Shown here piece after piece: positions 48,601 to 60,967 of a stretch of DNA of 64,000 nucleotides. The notes beneath the pieces are model-generated. The model made no database searches, was not told the DNA's origin, and saw nothing but the letters and a program-made list of their open reading frames with translations. A program made the position numbers and the translations under genes. This stretch comes from Phymorhynchus buccinoides (lineage: Eukaryota; Mollusca; Gastropoda; Neogastropoda; Raphitomidae), in NCBI GenBank assembly GCA_017654935.2, contig CM065686.1, positions 27,536,591-27,600,590 on the forward strand, given 5' to 3'. Position 1 is the first letter of the stretch. Each line of letters starts with the position of its first letter.

Positions 48601-49039
48601 AAAGTGCTAAAGTGGACTTTAGAATGAGGTAGAGCACATCCAACAACTGGTCACATCAATTGCTGATGGCACGGGAAGATCAAAAATTGACCAACACCCA
48701 GGGCATTGCGTCAGTCTTTATTGTTTATGTTACGCGCTAGTTGTTTTTTTTTTTTTTCAATTGTCATAGTTATTCTGCTTCGATTTCTGTTGTCTAAAAC
48801 TAAGAACATTGGAGTTTAACAGTTCACTTCACATCGACTATTCACGAATTATTTGCTGGCTAGTTGGAACAAAAGGTCAAATGATGACGTAGTTAAAATG
48901 CTATAAATGTTTCAAACCTACACCTTACTTTTAAATTCTCAGTCACATTTTCAAGGCGTTGTCATTACCATTTTATCCTATGCGCATCTCTTCAAATTTA
49001 AAACAAAGACCAAGGTATATAATGTGTGCTATTACTTAG
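45612..49039. other. No gene recognised; possible DIRS end remnant near 45854
   Basis: About 3.4 kb of A/T-rich sequence with short frames only. At about 45855-45875 GTTTTGAGTGTTGGTCAGTAT differs by one base from the right end of copy B (..GGTAAGTAT), so a diverged DIRS right end may be present, but no recombinase or inverted repeat could be paired with it. Around 46900-47000 there is a stretch resembling a LINE 3' tail (TATAGTGCGATACC). Confidence 0.4.
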
Positions 49040-49686
49040 TAGAGTTGAGAACCGGTTCAAACTCCGATCACTGTTTTTTAAACCGTTTTTGTTGGCTTTG
49101 AACCGGTTTGTTAAACCAGTACTCACATCAGTAGTTTCACCTATTCAAACATATTTATTTGTCAGAATATTCCACAAACACACACGCGCGCACGCGCATG
49201 CACATGCACGCGCACACACATTCTCTCCTTACAATAATAACGACATATTCTGCCTTTTGACAATAGCTTCAGTGCATGCATTTATTTTTAATTAAAAAAA
49301 AGTTACTGATTGTACATTAAGCAGTTTATGAAGCCACTACTCCCAATCCCAGATATAACAATGACCCACCCACCTCCTCCAAAAGAAACCCGCAAACAAA
49401 TCAAAAGTTAGACAAAATTGTACATATTTTTAATGGCCAATACAGGAGAGAACGAAACAACCGAACTAACGGATTTGGGTTTAATGCTTTAAGCTTGTTT
49501 CAGTAGAGATGAGTAGAGAGAGAGAGAGAGAGCCAGACAGAGACACACTGAGACAGAAAGAGAGAGGGAGGATAGAGAAATATGCATACACAAATTTACA
49601 TATGAATAAAATCCAGTGCAAATATCATGGCAAGGTCATGTCCATTTATTGATAATAAAAAGCTGAGCGTGCGCGCGCTAGTGTGT

Positions 49687-49717
<31 letters not shown>

Positions 49718-49799
49718 AGTGAGAGAGAGAGAGAGAGTTTTTTTGTGTGAGAGAGAGAGAGAGAGGAGAAGAGAGGAGAGAGAGAGAAAAGACAAGACT

Positions 49800-49830
<31 letters not shown>

Positions 49831-49879
49831 GAGAAAGAGAAAGAGAGAGAGAGAGAGATACATAGAGAGAGAGAGAGAT

Positions 49880-49912
<33 letters not shown>

Positions 49913-50284
49913 CATGTGTGTGTGCGTGCACGCTCGCATGTTCAATCATTCAATCACTCTTTTTTTTCTTCAGGACAAAATGGCTCCAAATGTGTGACTT
50001 GCCCTTTTACTTCGGGTTCAATATCGTAGTGTAATCATCAGCCATACTTGCACCTTACACCAACCACACAACTAGAAACAGCTGCTTTTGGTTTACAAAC
50101 ACCCAATCTGCGTTGAGGTTCAGTGTTGTTCTTAAAAAAGAATGCATTATTCTAAGAAATACTTACTTTCAGTTTGCAGTTTTAAAAAACGGTTCACAGC
50201 AACTCGGACCGGTTTTTTGAACCACAACTTTTTAGCACCGGTTGGAGTTTTTCGGTTCAAACCGGGTTTTTCCCCTACTTCTAA
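49040..50284. mobile_element. hAT-like non-autonomous DNA transposon, 1245 bp
   Basis: Imperfect terminal inverted repeats TAGAGTTGAGAACCGG (left) and, in complement, TAGAAGTAGGGGAAAAACCC (right), each followed by further ACCGGTT/GAACCG motifs. Flanks are ATTACTTAG (49031-49039) and ATTACTAG (50285-50292), an 8-bp-type duplication differing by one base. No transposase is seen; the interior holds TG and GA microsatellites (49513-49915). TIR style and duplication length fit the hAT superfamily. Confidence 0.68.
49513..49925. repeat. (GA)n and (TG)n microsatellite
   Basis: GA runs at 49513-49535 and 49717-49912, with a TG run at about 49681-49712. Long Ser/Leu frames on the minus strand are artefacts of this. 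Confidence 0.95.
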
Positions 50285-51159
50285 TTACTAGCGTCCCTTA
50301 CCGTGATCGATGTGTGCATTGTTGATTCGTGACATAAATGTTTTACTAACATCAATTACAATTTAGGTGTCTTTCAAGGTTTTGATGAATATATTAATAA
50401 TAATAATAACACATAGTATTTTTATAGTGCCTTTCTTTAGAATTAAACTGTATGCCTGGTTTTGAAAGGTTTTCTTTAACACTTTTCATTTATTCTGTGA
50501 TTTATAAGCAACTTTTCATTTCAGATCGAATCAGTGTTTTCAACATACTGAGCAAAACAATACAGATAGTAACTTAACACTTACCCTGGTGCAATTCTGC
50601 CACATGCAAAATAGTGTGGCTGGTGAATTAACAGACTGGATAAACTAAAATAACGGGTTGCCTGATGCCCTTTACGTTTATTTGAAAGTCTGTATTGCGT
50701 ATAAGACGATTTGAAACACAGCATGTTTAAATGAAAGTTTGAAAGAAATTAAACACATAAGCAACGTGACCTGTGTGCTTGTGCTTCACGTGTAGTTACC
50801 CTCCAACCTTCTATACAGGTGCTGATCAGATGAAAAATCCTGTAGTGTATGGTTTAGGTGTCTGTGCTGATGCATATAAAAATCTTGAACGGTATGTCTT
50901 TTCTGTTCAACGAACATCACAGGAACACATAACTCGGAATAACCCAATAATGAAGCATTCGTGTCGAAAGTCAGGTGTAAATCCAGGTAGCAATCCAAAC
51001 TGTAATTCATGTGGTAAGCACGCCATAGTAAGTCTGCTGTTGATACTATTTGGGGACAATGATAAAGTAACAGCACCTCCACCACCCCTACAAAGTTTCA
51101 CCATTGTTATGGAAACAACACACAATAGTATAAAACAAATTCCTGACAAAGGTAAAACA
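50285..51159. other. No gene recognised
   Basis: Includes a (TAA)n tract at 50394-50411 followed by CACATAGTATTTTTATAGTG, which resembles the 3' tail of a LINE/SINE family also seen at 58165-58520. Small frames have no known domain. Confidence 0.45.
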
Positions 51160-53040
51160 CAAGTGTGACAGGTAAGAACAGGTAATAACAGGTATGTCCA
51201 GGTGAACAAGAGTAACCACATAAACCAATGTATAATGGTGTAAAAACGAAGTAGCATGACAAATTAAGAGTTGTAGAATGATTTACCAGTTACACAGGTG
51301 TGTCAGGTACTCAGGTGTGAACAGGTAAGAACAGGTATGTCCGGGTGAACCAGAGTAACCGCATAAACCAATGTATAAGTGGGTAAAAACAATTGATCTT
51401 CCTTACATATGTTGTGAGAGAGTTGTATACTGATTTGCCAGTTAGAAAGGTGTGTCAGGTACTCAGGTGTGCCAGGTTGAACAGGTAAGAACAGGCTATG
51501 TCCAGTGGAAACAAGAGTAACCACATAAGCGCATGTATATAGGTGTAAAAAAACGAAGTAGCATACCAATTTAAGAGTTGTATACTAATTTACCAGTTAA
51601 ACAGGTGTGTCAGTTACTCATGGTGTTGCCAGGTTGAACAGATGTGGTAAGATTGATTATATTCCAACTTGTGTGTCCAGTGGTATATGCATGTCACTTG
51701 AAATGATGAATGTCAGTTGAACATTTACTGTACTGTTGTACAGTGAAACATGGTAGTTCCCTTGGGTGGGAGGTGTGTCAGTTGAACTGGTGTGAAATAG
51801 TATGTATATTTGTACAGGTGTGTCAGTTAAACAGGTGTATCAGGTCGAATACATGTAAAAAGGCTTGCTTTTTGTCCGTACCGTGGTGTGTCAGTTGGAG
51901 AGGTGAGTCAGGCTTCACGTGTGTGAAATTGTATGTCAAACGAGCCGGTTAGCAAGTGTTACAGGTGTGAAAAGGTGTGTCACTTTTTAACGGGTGTCAG
52001 GTGGAACACGTGTCTCAGTACAATGTATGTGAAATGAAGTGTCAGTTGAAAAGGCATGAAAAGGTGGCTTTATCAACTTGAAAACGAGTGTGTAGTGTTC
52101 ACAGGAATGTCAGGTAATAACAGATAGATGGTGTCAACAGGTGTGTCATGACATTAAAACAATCAGATGTCTCTGGTGTAAACATGTGTTTGAGGTTGAA
52201 CAGTCGCCAGATAAAAAAAACAACGTTACAATGTGTCAAGGGATAGTTGTGCTAGGTTTAACAAAATATTGGGTGCTAAACTGTGTGCCAGAATGAACAG
52301 GTGCTAATGGTGAATCAGTTTAAGAATGTGTCACGTGTTAACATATGCCTCAGTTTGAGCATACATATCGATTTGAATGCGTCAGGTTAAACAGATATGC
52401 CAAATGTTAACATTTGCATGACAGGTGTAAACAGGTTGAAAGGTGATCCTGATAACAAATGTATCAACTAAAGATTGTGTAAAAGTGAAGTAGATGTGTG
52501 AAATGTTAACATGCTTATGGCAGGTATTAACAGGTGCTTCAGGTTGTATAGATGTGTCAGGTACTAACAGGCTTGTCAGTCTGGATAGATGTGTCAGGTA
52601 TCAACAGTCTTGTCAGTCTGGATAGATGTGTCAGGTATCAACAGGCGTGTCAGGCTGTGTAGATGGTTCAGGCATCAACAGGTGTGTCAGGCTGGATAGA
52701 TGTGTCAAGTACTAACAGGCGTGTCATGCTGGATAGATGGTTCAGGCATCAACAGGTGTGTCGTTATCAATCACATGTGTGTCAGGTATTGACAGGTATG
52801 CCAGGTTTAACAGTCATATTAGGTTGAATAGGTGTTTCAGTTCTCATCAATTGTGTCAGGTACAGCATATGTTAGATAGTAACAGGCGTTTCATGTTGTG
52901 TAGGTGTGTCGGGTATTGAAATGTGTGCTAGACTGAACAGGTGTGTCAGGTATTTACAAGCATGTCAAGATGAGCAGGTATTACCAGGTGTGTCAGGTAA
53001 TAAAAGGAGGGCCAAGTGGAATAGGTGTAAACAGTCGCGA
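51160..53040. repeat. CAGGT-rich degenerate minisatellite, about 1.9 kb
   Basis: Built from variants of AACAGGTGTGTCAGGT with a basic period near 15-20 bp. At the left, three higher-order units of about 150-160 bp (near 51168, 51318 and 51478) each contain GAACAGGTAAGAACAGG, AGAGTAACC, CATAA and a variant of GTAGCAT/TTGCCAGTT. The remainder (51640-53040) is more degenerate but keeps GTGTCAGGT and AACAGGTGT words throughout. Short frames crossing it are not believed to be genes. Confidence 0.85.
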
Positions 53041-54265
53041 TCAGATATGTTTCGTTGAACAGTTTCAATTTGAGTCGATTATAGTTGTCCGAATTATCTG
53101 GCTGGGAGTCACCACCATAATTATGGTGCTCTTAGAGTCCATGTTGTTGTGATTGATGATGAAACAGGGGGCTCACACATGACATTAACTGTAACTGTGG
53201 CTTGGCTGCCTGTCCTTCACGACTCTCTCTAGTGGCATTGCACACGGCAAGTCTCAGACAAGGTTGCTTGGCACCCTGCTTTGGCAATGTTGTGGACATG
53301 TTATGCCAGTCATTTAGGGTGTCTGCTGAAGGGCATTTGACTATGCTAAAATGAATTATTGCATTTCGTCCTTTAGTTTGCAAAATGGCAATGCAGTGCT
53401 AAGGTTAACAAATCACAGTTCCTACCATTTAACTTTTTTTAACCTCTCTCTTCTCTCTATGGGCCTGTTACTTCGTAATGTGACCATCTGTTTCAACTCT
53501 CGCACCACCACCCTCCCCCTCGCCTCTCCACCCCCTCCCTCTCCAGTTCCGTTCTGCTACGATCACACGACTATGAAACTATAGTAGTCTTGTTTTTACG
53601 ATGCTTGAATTGCATTCTAATAATGCAAAATAGCTTCTTGAGTGAAGAACCAATTGAAAGAAAGACCCTGAACAAGGATTCTTATATTTTTCTGTTTCAC
53701 AAACATAATTTTATTATGACCAATTGCCATTACCAAAGGACACAGGTTGTCTTAGACATTTTCTAATACTGTATGCTTGTAGCGGTGTGCTCTGCACACC
53801 AGTGTGTGTGTGTGTATGTGTGGCGTGTGTGCGTGCGTGCCTATGTGTGTACGTGTGTCAGACGTGCGTCGTGCAATGTGGCTTACGAGGACACACGCCT
53901 GTGTGCAGGCTTGTGTGAGAATAAATATCTATGTGCATGTGTGTATGTATGAATTGCGTTTGCATTTGTTTGTGTGTACAGTATTTGCGTGCATGTACTT
54001 CGCCCATGTAAACATACATGTTTTGCATGTGTGTTTGGAGTGCTTGATAGAGAGCGAAGAGATGAGACGAGAGTATGTTGTGGGGGGGGGGGGGGGGGGG
54101 AGGGGGGGGAAGAGATTGAGAGTGACGAGAGGAGAGAGAGAGAGACAGATTGATGACAGATAAGATGGAGAGAGAGAGAGCTAACGAACGAACCATTATT
54201 AATGAAATAGGCCGCTGCCCATGTCATAAACCGTCACGTGTTGAAAGTAACTATATGACATGTCT
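53041..54265. other. No gene recognised; TG, poly-G and GA tracts
   Basis: TG-rich at 53800-53960, a G run at about 54079-54110 and GA tracts at 54130-54180. The rest is unassigned. Confidence 0.6.
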
Positions 54266-55460
54266 GCTTAGCTCTTGACTCTGGTGACGCATCGATATTA
54301 ACTCTTTTGGATCTTTCAGCTGTTTTTGATTACTATTGACCACCATACACTCCTTTAAGAGGCTTCAAATCAACCTATGGATATCAAGCACTGCTCTGTA
54401 CCATGGTTCTCGTCTTACCTTTCTGGTCGAACTCAGTCTGTCTCCATCAATGACTCATCTTCTGCAATGTTTGGCCTCACATGTGGGGTTCCTCAAGACT
54501 CAGTACTTGGGACCAGTCCTCTTCATCATGTACACTAAACCTCTGTCCGAGTTGATCACTTCTCATTCAGTTGATTCTCAGGTCTTTGCTGATGAGACAC
54601 AACTCCACAAGCCTGTATCCCCATCTACCATTCTCTCTTCTATATCTTCACTGGAATTATGTATTCGCAACATCAAATCATGAATGCTACAAAACAAACT
54701 GAAGCTGAATGATGACAAAACGGAGGCCTTGTTCATCCACTCTCCATCTAGAAAACTTTCGTACCCAAAGCCTGATTCTATCTGTGTCTGTGACACTCAA
54801 ATACCTTTTCTCTCCTTCTGCTAGAAATCTTGGCTTCCACATCTCTCAAGATATGAGTGTTGACTAACAAGTTCAAACTATCTGTCGGTCAGCATACTGT
54901 GAACTGCGTCGCATTGGTACGATTCGCCATCTCCTGTCTATAGATACTACTAAAATACTAGTCTGCGTTTTTGTTCTCTCTAAATTAGATTATTGTAATT
55001 CACTCTTGTATTGCTGCCCCCAACACCTCATTGACAAGATTCAAAAAGTCCAGAACTCTGCTGCCAGACTTGTCCTGAAGGCCTCTAAGTATCATCATGT
55101 TCAACCACTCCCGATATCCCTACATTGGCTTTCCATCAAAGCACTTATTGACTACCAAATGTCCACTCTATTTCCATCTTATTTCTCTGGAAATGCCCAT
55201 AGATATATTTATGACATGCTTTCTGTCTATGCTCCATCGAGGCAATTGCGGTCATCTTCGGATTCGAACATTTTCTGTGTTCCTATTACACGAACAAAAA
55301 TGTTTGGTGAGCGCTCATTTTCCTTTTCGGCCCCGTCAGTTTGGAATTCCTCACCACGCGAAATTCGCCATATCCCGTCCTTACAATGTTTCAATTCAGC
55401 TCTCAAGACACACCTATTCAAGCTACATCACAAACCTTTAGGCCACATTACTTATGGAAT
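54266..55460 (+). pseudogene. LINE reverse transcriptase fragment (broken)
   Basis: Successive frames give LTLLDLSAVFD (motif A), GLTCGVPQDSVLGPVLF, FADETQLHKP at the catalytic box, then KLKLNDDKTEALFI, SKLDYCNSLLYC, IQKVQNSAARLVLKASK, LHWLSIKALIDYQ, SAPSVWNSSPREIR and FNSALKTHLFKLHHK. The catalytic box reads FADE where FADD is expected. Several frameshifts and at least two stops are present. The order and the C-terminal segment fit L2/CR1-group LINEs. Confidence 0.83.
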
Positions 55461-55560
55461 GTCCTACGCCTTTACACCCACCCCCCACACCCCCTCCTAC
55501 TTCACCCCCCCATATTAGTTTCACTTGGGTGTTGACTGCAATGTGTACGTTCAGCTTTGT

Positions 55561-55945
55561 TGCGGAGAGAGAGAGAGAGAGAGAGGCGAGAGAGGAGAGA
55601 GAGAGAGATGGAGGGAGAGAAACAGAGAGAGAGTGGGGGGAGAGAGGGAGAGAGAGGAGAAGACACGACAGGAGAGAGTGAGAAGATCGAGAGGCGAGAG
55701 GTGTGTGTGTGTGAGAGTTTTGTTCAACTGATTGTATTTTGTATTGTGTTTTTGGGTGGGGTGAGTGTTGGTGATGGTGAACGGTGTGTTGTGTGTGTGT
55801 GTGTGTTGTGTGTGTGTGTGTGTCTGTGTGTGTGTGCGTGTGGTGTGTGTGGTGTGTGGTGTGTGAGTGTGTGTGTGGTTGTAGTGGGCGGTACGTAGCG
55901 TGTATGTTGTGTTGTGTTTTGTGTGTGTGTTGTGTATGTATGTGT
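55561..55945. repeat. (GA)n then (TG)n microsatellite
   Basis: GA-rich 55561-55680, TG-rich 55780-55945, in the 3' region of the LINE. Confidence 0.95.
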
Positions 55946-56099
55946 ATGCCTATTAGCATGTGCGTGAGCGATTATTTCGTGGTGTTGTTGAATTTGTTGC
56001 TTCTTAAATTTTTGTTGTTGTTAAGCGAATAGAGCTTCACATTTGGTGGAGGAATGCGCTATATAAATGATTCACTATTATTATTATTATTTATTATTA

Positions 56100-58113
56100 A
56101 GGGACAAGAGGGGAAGGGGCGCAAGAAAAACATATAAACAATAATCTTTAACTAATACATTACACTTTCAACAAACATAAGCAAAACATATGTAATTTTG
56201 CATCAAATAGTATCTGCGAGTTTGTAAATCAACTGGAACATCATTTGGAATGTACATTCAAAAATAGAAGGAATAAATACTACCGTATAAATTAATGGAG
56301 AGAGGAGAGAGAGCGAGAGAGAGAAGAGAGAGAGATAGCGAGATGAGCGAAGAGAGATTTGTTAGTGTAGTCCTCCCCCCCATACGAGTAAAGGTCTATG
56401 TGTGTTTGAAGTACCTGTATCTACACTTGCAGAGCACTCTCTCTCTGCGTTTCTCGTCTCTCTCTCTCTCTTTCTCACACTGCGGTGGCCTGAGCGTTGC
56501 GCGCGCTACTCCTAATTAGTAGCTAGGTCCAAGAAGCCGAACGTTACTGTTGGATTTTTGCAAAATGGCCCAAATTTTGCTCATTTTCAATAAAAGATAT
56601 ATTATAGTTCTTTGTCTCCATTGACCTGACTTAAAGTTGTATCAAAATAAAGATCAAATTTTCGCCTTTTTCTGAATGTGATTGTTTACTTTGGTGTGTA
56701 AAATGTATTTTTTCGAGTGAAAGAAAGCGAGTGAACAGAACGTAAAATTTGCTATTTTGCGATGTTTTTTTTGGTCGTGGTTGCAAGACGTATTTCACCG
56801 ACTAGTTTGGACTGCAAATGGCTTTACACAATGGATGATCTAGATCTAGACGCATACGTCATACAAAAGAAGAAGCTCCGGACTTCTCTTCAGTCAAACT
56901 TCTAAGCGGAAATTTACAATATTAAAGCGTTTTAAGGCCTGTTAAAAGTCCGTTCGGTGAAAAAAACAATAGGTTGCATTGTTCAGCAAGTTTCTTTGAA
57001 TACACTTCTGTTTCTACTAAAAATCTTTTTGGAATAGGTGAAAAGAAAGGAAAAGAGAAAGCTTGAATCTATCAGCTGTTCAACGATATGATTGTCGTTT
57101 TGATCATTCTAAGAGACGTTCTATTCAAAGGTATGCCGGGCCTTCTTTTCTCTCTTTTCAGACTTTTGGGACATAACAACACGACGTGAAAAATGAAATT
57201 GCGTTGTTTTTTTTTTTTAAGTAAAAAACTATACTGGATTGAAAGAATAACATCTCCAGCACAACATCAATCATGAAAATTTGAACAAGCCAAAAACCCC
57301 AGGAGTTGAGGAATTCAATTTAGGGGTAGACGCCTTACCGGAAAATACAGCAACAAAAATATTTGTTTTTCCTTTTTGATGTCTTATATGATTACGTTTT
57401 GTTACAAAAAATGCTTATTATAATTCAAATATTCTTTTGATATTCCATATATACGTTATTCTTTCAATCAGTGGATTGGATCGCCATTTTGCATTGAGGA
57501 AGGGGAAATTTACACCAAAACCGTTCGCGTAAAAAAAAGTTAGCAAAAATTGAGTATTTTTTCGCCAGTTTAACCAGATAATTGAAAAGCTATTAAAGAT
57601 ATTTTCTTAAAATTGTGTGCACATTTGTAAAACCTAATTACCTGGAAGTGTTTGCGGCTGTTTTGAAAATAATTGATTGCTTTTTTTATTTTATGACATA
57701 ATTATTGTATTTTTATTTTAATAAATTTTGCATATATATGCATTGTCATAAAACGTGAAATTTGCAACATATGCCTTATTTTCCATGACAATGTTATCCA
57801 GACATGAGAACCATTTACGTGCGTACCAACATTCAAAACAATCAGAAAACTTTTTTTTATTCACGATAGGGGAGAAAAGTGATATATGCTATTTTTAGTA
57901 GTAACACTAGCAGGTACTATTTTCATTTAATTTTTATGTTGTGGTGACTAATATAATTTTCAACCTTATCAAATATTTTGTATGTTTTTAGTCTGATTTT
58001 TGACTTTCAGGCTTAATTTGGGATAATTTAAAGGGATAGATATATCTTTATCATAAAGTTTATGACCCCCGATACCCCTTACCGCTAACGTCATACACCA
58101 AAAGCTAACAAAT
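56100..58113. other. No gene recognised
   Basis: A/T-rich stretch of 2 kb with a GA tract (56296-56350) and a CT tract (56440-56475). No conserved frame or RNA gene was seen. Confidence 0.5.
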
Positions 58114-58435
58114 GAGTTGATTTGCTGCAAACCTGACCTTATACTTGAAAACGGATTTTAGTTGTAACTAATTATAGTATAATTAATAATAATAATAATG
58201 GGTATTTTTATAGTGAGTTGATTTGCTGCAAACCTGACCTTATACTTGAAAACGGATTTTAGTTGTAACTAATTACAGTATAATTAATAATAATAATAAT
58301 AATAATAATGGGTATTTTATTAAGTGAGTTGATTTGCTGCAAACCTGACCTTATGCTTGAAAACGGATATTAGTTGTAACTAATTACAGTATAATTAATA
58401 AATAATAATAATAATAATAATAACAATAATTATAA
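58114..58435. repeat. Three tandem ~100-110 bp units spaced by (TAA)n
   Basis: Units start at GAGTTGATTTGCTGCAAACC (58114, 58215, 58326), each running through GACCTTATACTTGAAAAC (third copy has TATGC) to AGTATAATTAATAATAATAA; the first two end with TGGGTATTTT. The third continues into a longer (TAA)n tract. Confidence 0.9.
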
Positions 58436-58720
58436 TCATAATAATTTTAATAATAATAACAATAAACAAATAACAATAACAATAATAATAATGGGTATTT
58501 TATAGCGCGATACACCGTACTGGGCTCATCGCGCTTTACAAAGGCATTAAAATTATAAAAGCATAAACATATAAAAATGGTACAAAGAACATGTTAACAG
58601 TATCACATCAAAGCATTTAAATACTGAAAAGACTTCAATATACATACAAAGCAGTTAACGGTATGACATATAAAAAACACAAATTAATTAAAAACATTCA
58701 TCAACGAAGACAGTAATTAT
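58436..58720 (-). mobile_element. 3' tail of a LINE or SINE, minus strand
   Basis: A (TAA)n tract (to about 58490) is followed by TGGGTATTTTATAGCGCGAT, GGGCTCATCGCGCTTTACAA and A-rich sequence. In complement this is a stem-like 3' end with (TTA)n tail of the type carried by L2/CR1-group elements; compare the plus-strand 3' end at 56060-56099. The 5' limit is unclear. Confidence 0.55.
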
Positions 58721-60059
58721 AAGATAACATGTCACGCAAACTATAAAGGCTACAAAAGCTGTGACACACAGAGACGTCCCCATACACCCTTAATTTCCCT
58801 ACATAATTATACACGCTCTAGCAATTAAGCAAGATCTTTCATTTACAAATAGAAGCACTGAAACAACAGGCTCTCTATATATAATGAGATGCCAGAGATA
58901 AAGCGCTTTGCCTTCACCTCTGCCAAGGACGTTATGTTTAGTTTTTTGTGCCTTTGTCAGTATCTCATTTACGACATAATATAAACAATTATGAACGCAT
59001 TGAAATTAAATTTGCCAGAGTTTTAGAGTGTCAACTTAAACCTTCCTTTAAAATACAAATACCAAAAAACAAAGCAAAACACACAGGCGTAACACGCCCA
59101 GTAAAGGTGGTGAGACTGCCGCTCCTGTGTTTCCCACCCCCCCCCCCCCCCCCCCCCCCCTTTTTCTGATTAAAAAAAAAAAATAATTCTGATTTTATTT
59201 TTTGGGGAGAATTCTCCGTCCTCTCTGCCTGGGAGGGCACATATGGGACATTTGTATTCATGCAGGTGTGGGACAATGGTGACCACACACACCCTGCCTC
59301 CCCTCCCCCTCTGACTAAACACGCACTCACATAATTTTTTTATTATCTTCGATATTGAACAAGATGATCATGAATATCAGTGTGTGTGTTGTGTGTGTGT
59401 GTGTGTTTGTGCGCGTGCGTGTGCGTGTGTGTGTGCGTGTGCGTGCGCGCGCTGACAAAGTAATGATTGAGGCTTGAGGCTGGAAGACAGGGTCGATGAA
59501 CGACTTTGTGAAGGTTGAAGGGTCTGTGGAAACTAACAATATTTGGAATGTAAATGAAGCATTGGAGGCCTCTCCTGGCAGAATAATGTGTGAATTTTAC
59601 GATCCGTATTGTCCTTAGAATAGGCAAACCCTGGCATGGGATGATATTATGAAGCATAGTAGATATATGAAATGAGAGGTTTTGGAGTGGATGTCACCAA
59701 TTTTATTTTATTTCAGACAGGTGTGTGCGTGTGTGGACGTGTGTGTGTTTGTAGCCTTGATCACCCCCTCCCCTTCCCCTTATCCACCTCTATTCAAAGA
59801 AGAAACAGAAGAAGATGAAGAAATAATTATCATTCACAACCATTACCTACATCTTCATTTAAACAGCTCTTGAATGTCAAGAAGAACTCGAGTTTCAAAC
59901 ACTTAACAGATTCAATGGATTTAGTTTGTATTACTCTTACTCTTACCTTTCTATCTTATTAAAACAGCAATGTTTGATGGTGAAGTGACGTTTGGAAGAA
60001 TCCCTATCCAAAAACCGTGCTTTTTGTAATGAAAAAGGTGGTCAGGCCCTAGCCTGAAT

Positions 60060-60098
<39 letters not shown>

Positions 60099-60490
60099 TT
60101 GGTATTGATTGTCCATTTTGCAAAGGTGTCGCCTGAAACGGAAATACATTTTGTAATAATTTGCCCTAAATATTTAGTACTTAGAGAAAAATTGATCCCT
60201 AAAAAATATTACAATCATCCTTCTGCTTTTAGGCTAGTTTTGCTGATGTGTGACTCTAGATGTATATTTAACCTTGCAATGTACCTGTCTGATGCACTTA
60301 GAATTCGTAATGAAACATTGTGATATTTTCTGCTATTATGTATACTGCTTGTTATGTTTGTCTCTTTGAATTGTGAAGGTTTCTCATTGTTACCCTTTCC
60401 CACATGACTTCCCACATGACATGGACAGATGGCCCATTAAACATTTCATTAAGCAATTGTTCTGTCTCTCTCTGTCCCTCTCTCTGTCTG

Positions 60491-60538
<48 letters not shown>

Positions 60539-60934
60539 ATATGGATTAATGAGTAGGCCTACCCGCCATCCGATTTGTGATGATCTTATTATGTTAATGT
60601 TTACAACAAATATCGTGTGCATGCGTTAAGCCCACCATATACCCTCACCATTTTCCCCAGTTTGGAATGGATTGTGAGGCCCTTGGTCTAAACATTCAGA
60701 CTTCAGCCCTCTCTCTCTTTCTGTCTTATCTCTCACTCACTCATACACACGCGTGCGCGCGCATGTACATGCACACACACACACGCGCGCTGCGCGCACG
60801 TACACACACACACGCGCGTGTTCGCACAAGTTCATCCTCATGCGAGCGGCACACGCACACAAACACATAGCCTACATAGAGTGACACACACACATGCGTG
60901 CGCGCACACACACACACACACATTCACACACTGT

Positions 60935-60967
<33 letters not shown>

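Larger units (their letters stand above)
54266..56099 (+). mobile_element. L2/CR1-like LINE, 5'-truncated and decayed
   Basis: RT coding pieces from 54266 to about 55450, then a 3' region with long GA and TG microsatellites (55565-55945) and a typical 3' end GCGCTATATAAATGATT followed by (TTA)n at about 56060-56099. The 5' half, including endonuclease and first RT motifs, is absent, as usual for incomplete reverse transcription. Confidence 0.8.

Noticed and set aside
50773..51168. 131-codon open frame on + and 116-codon frame on - near the CAGGT array
   Set aside because: No known domain, borders the minisatellite, and both strands are open in the same place; probably chance.
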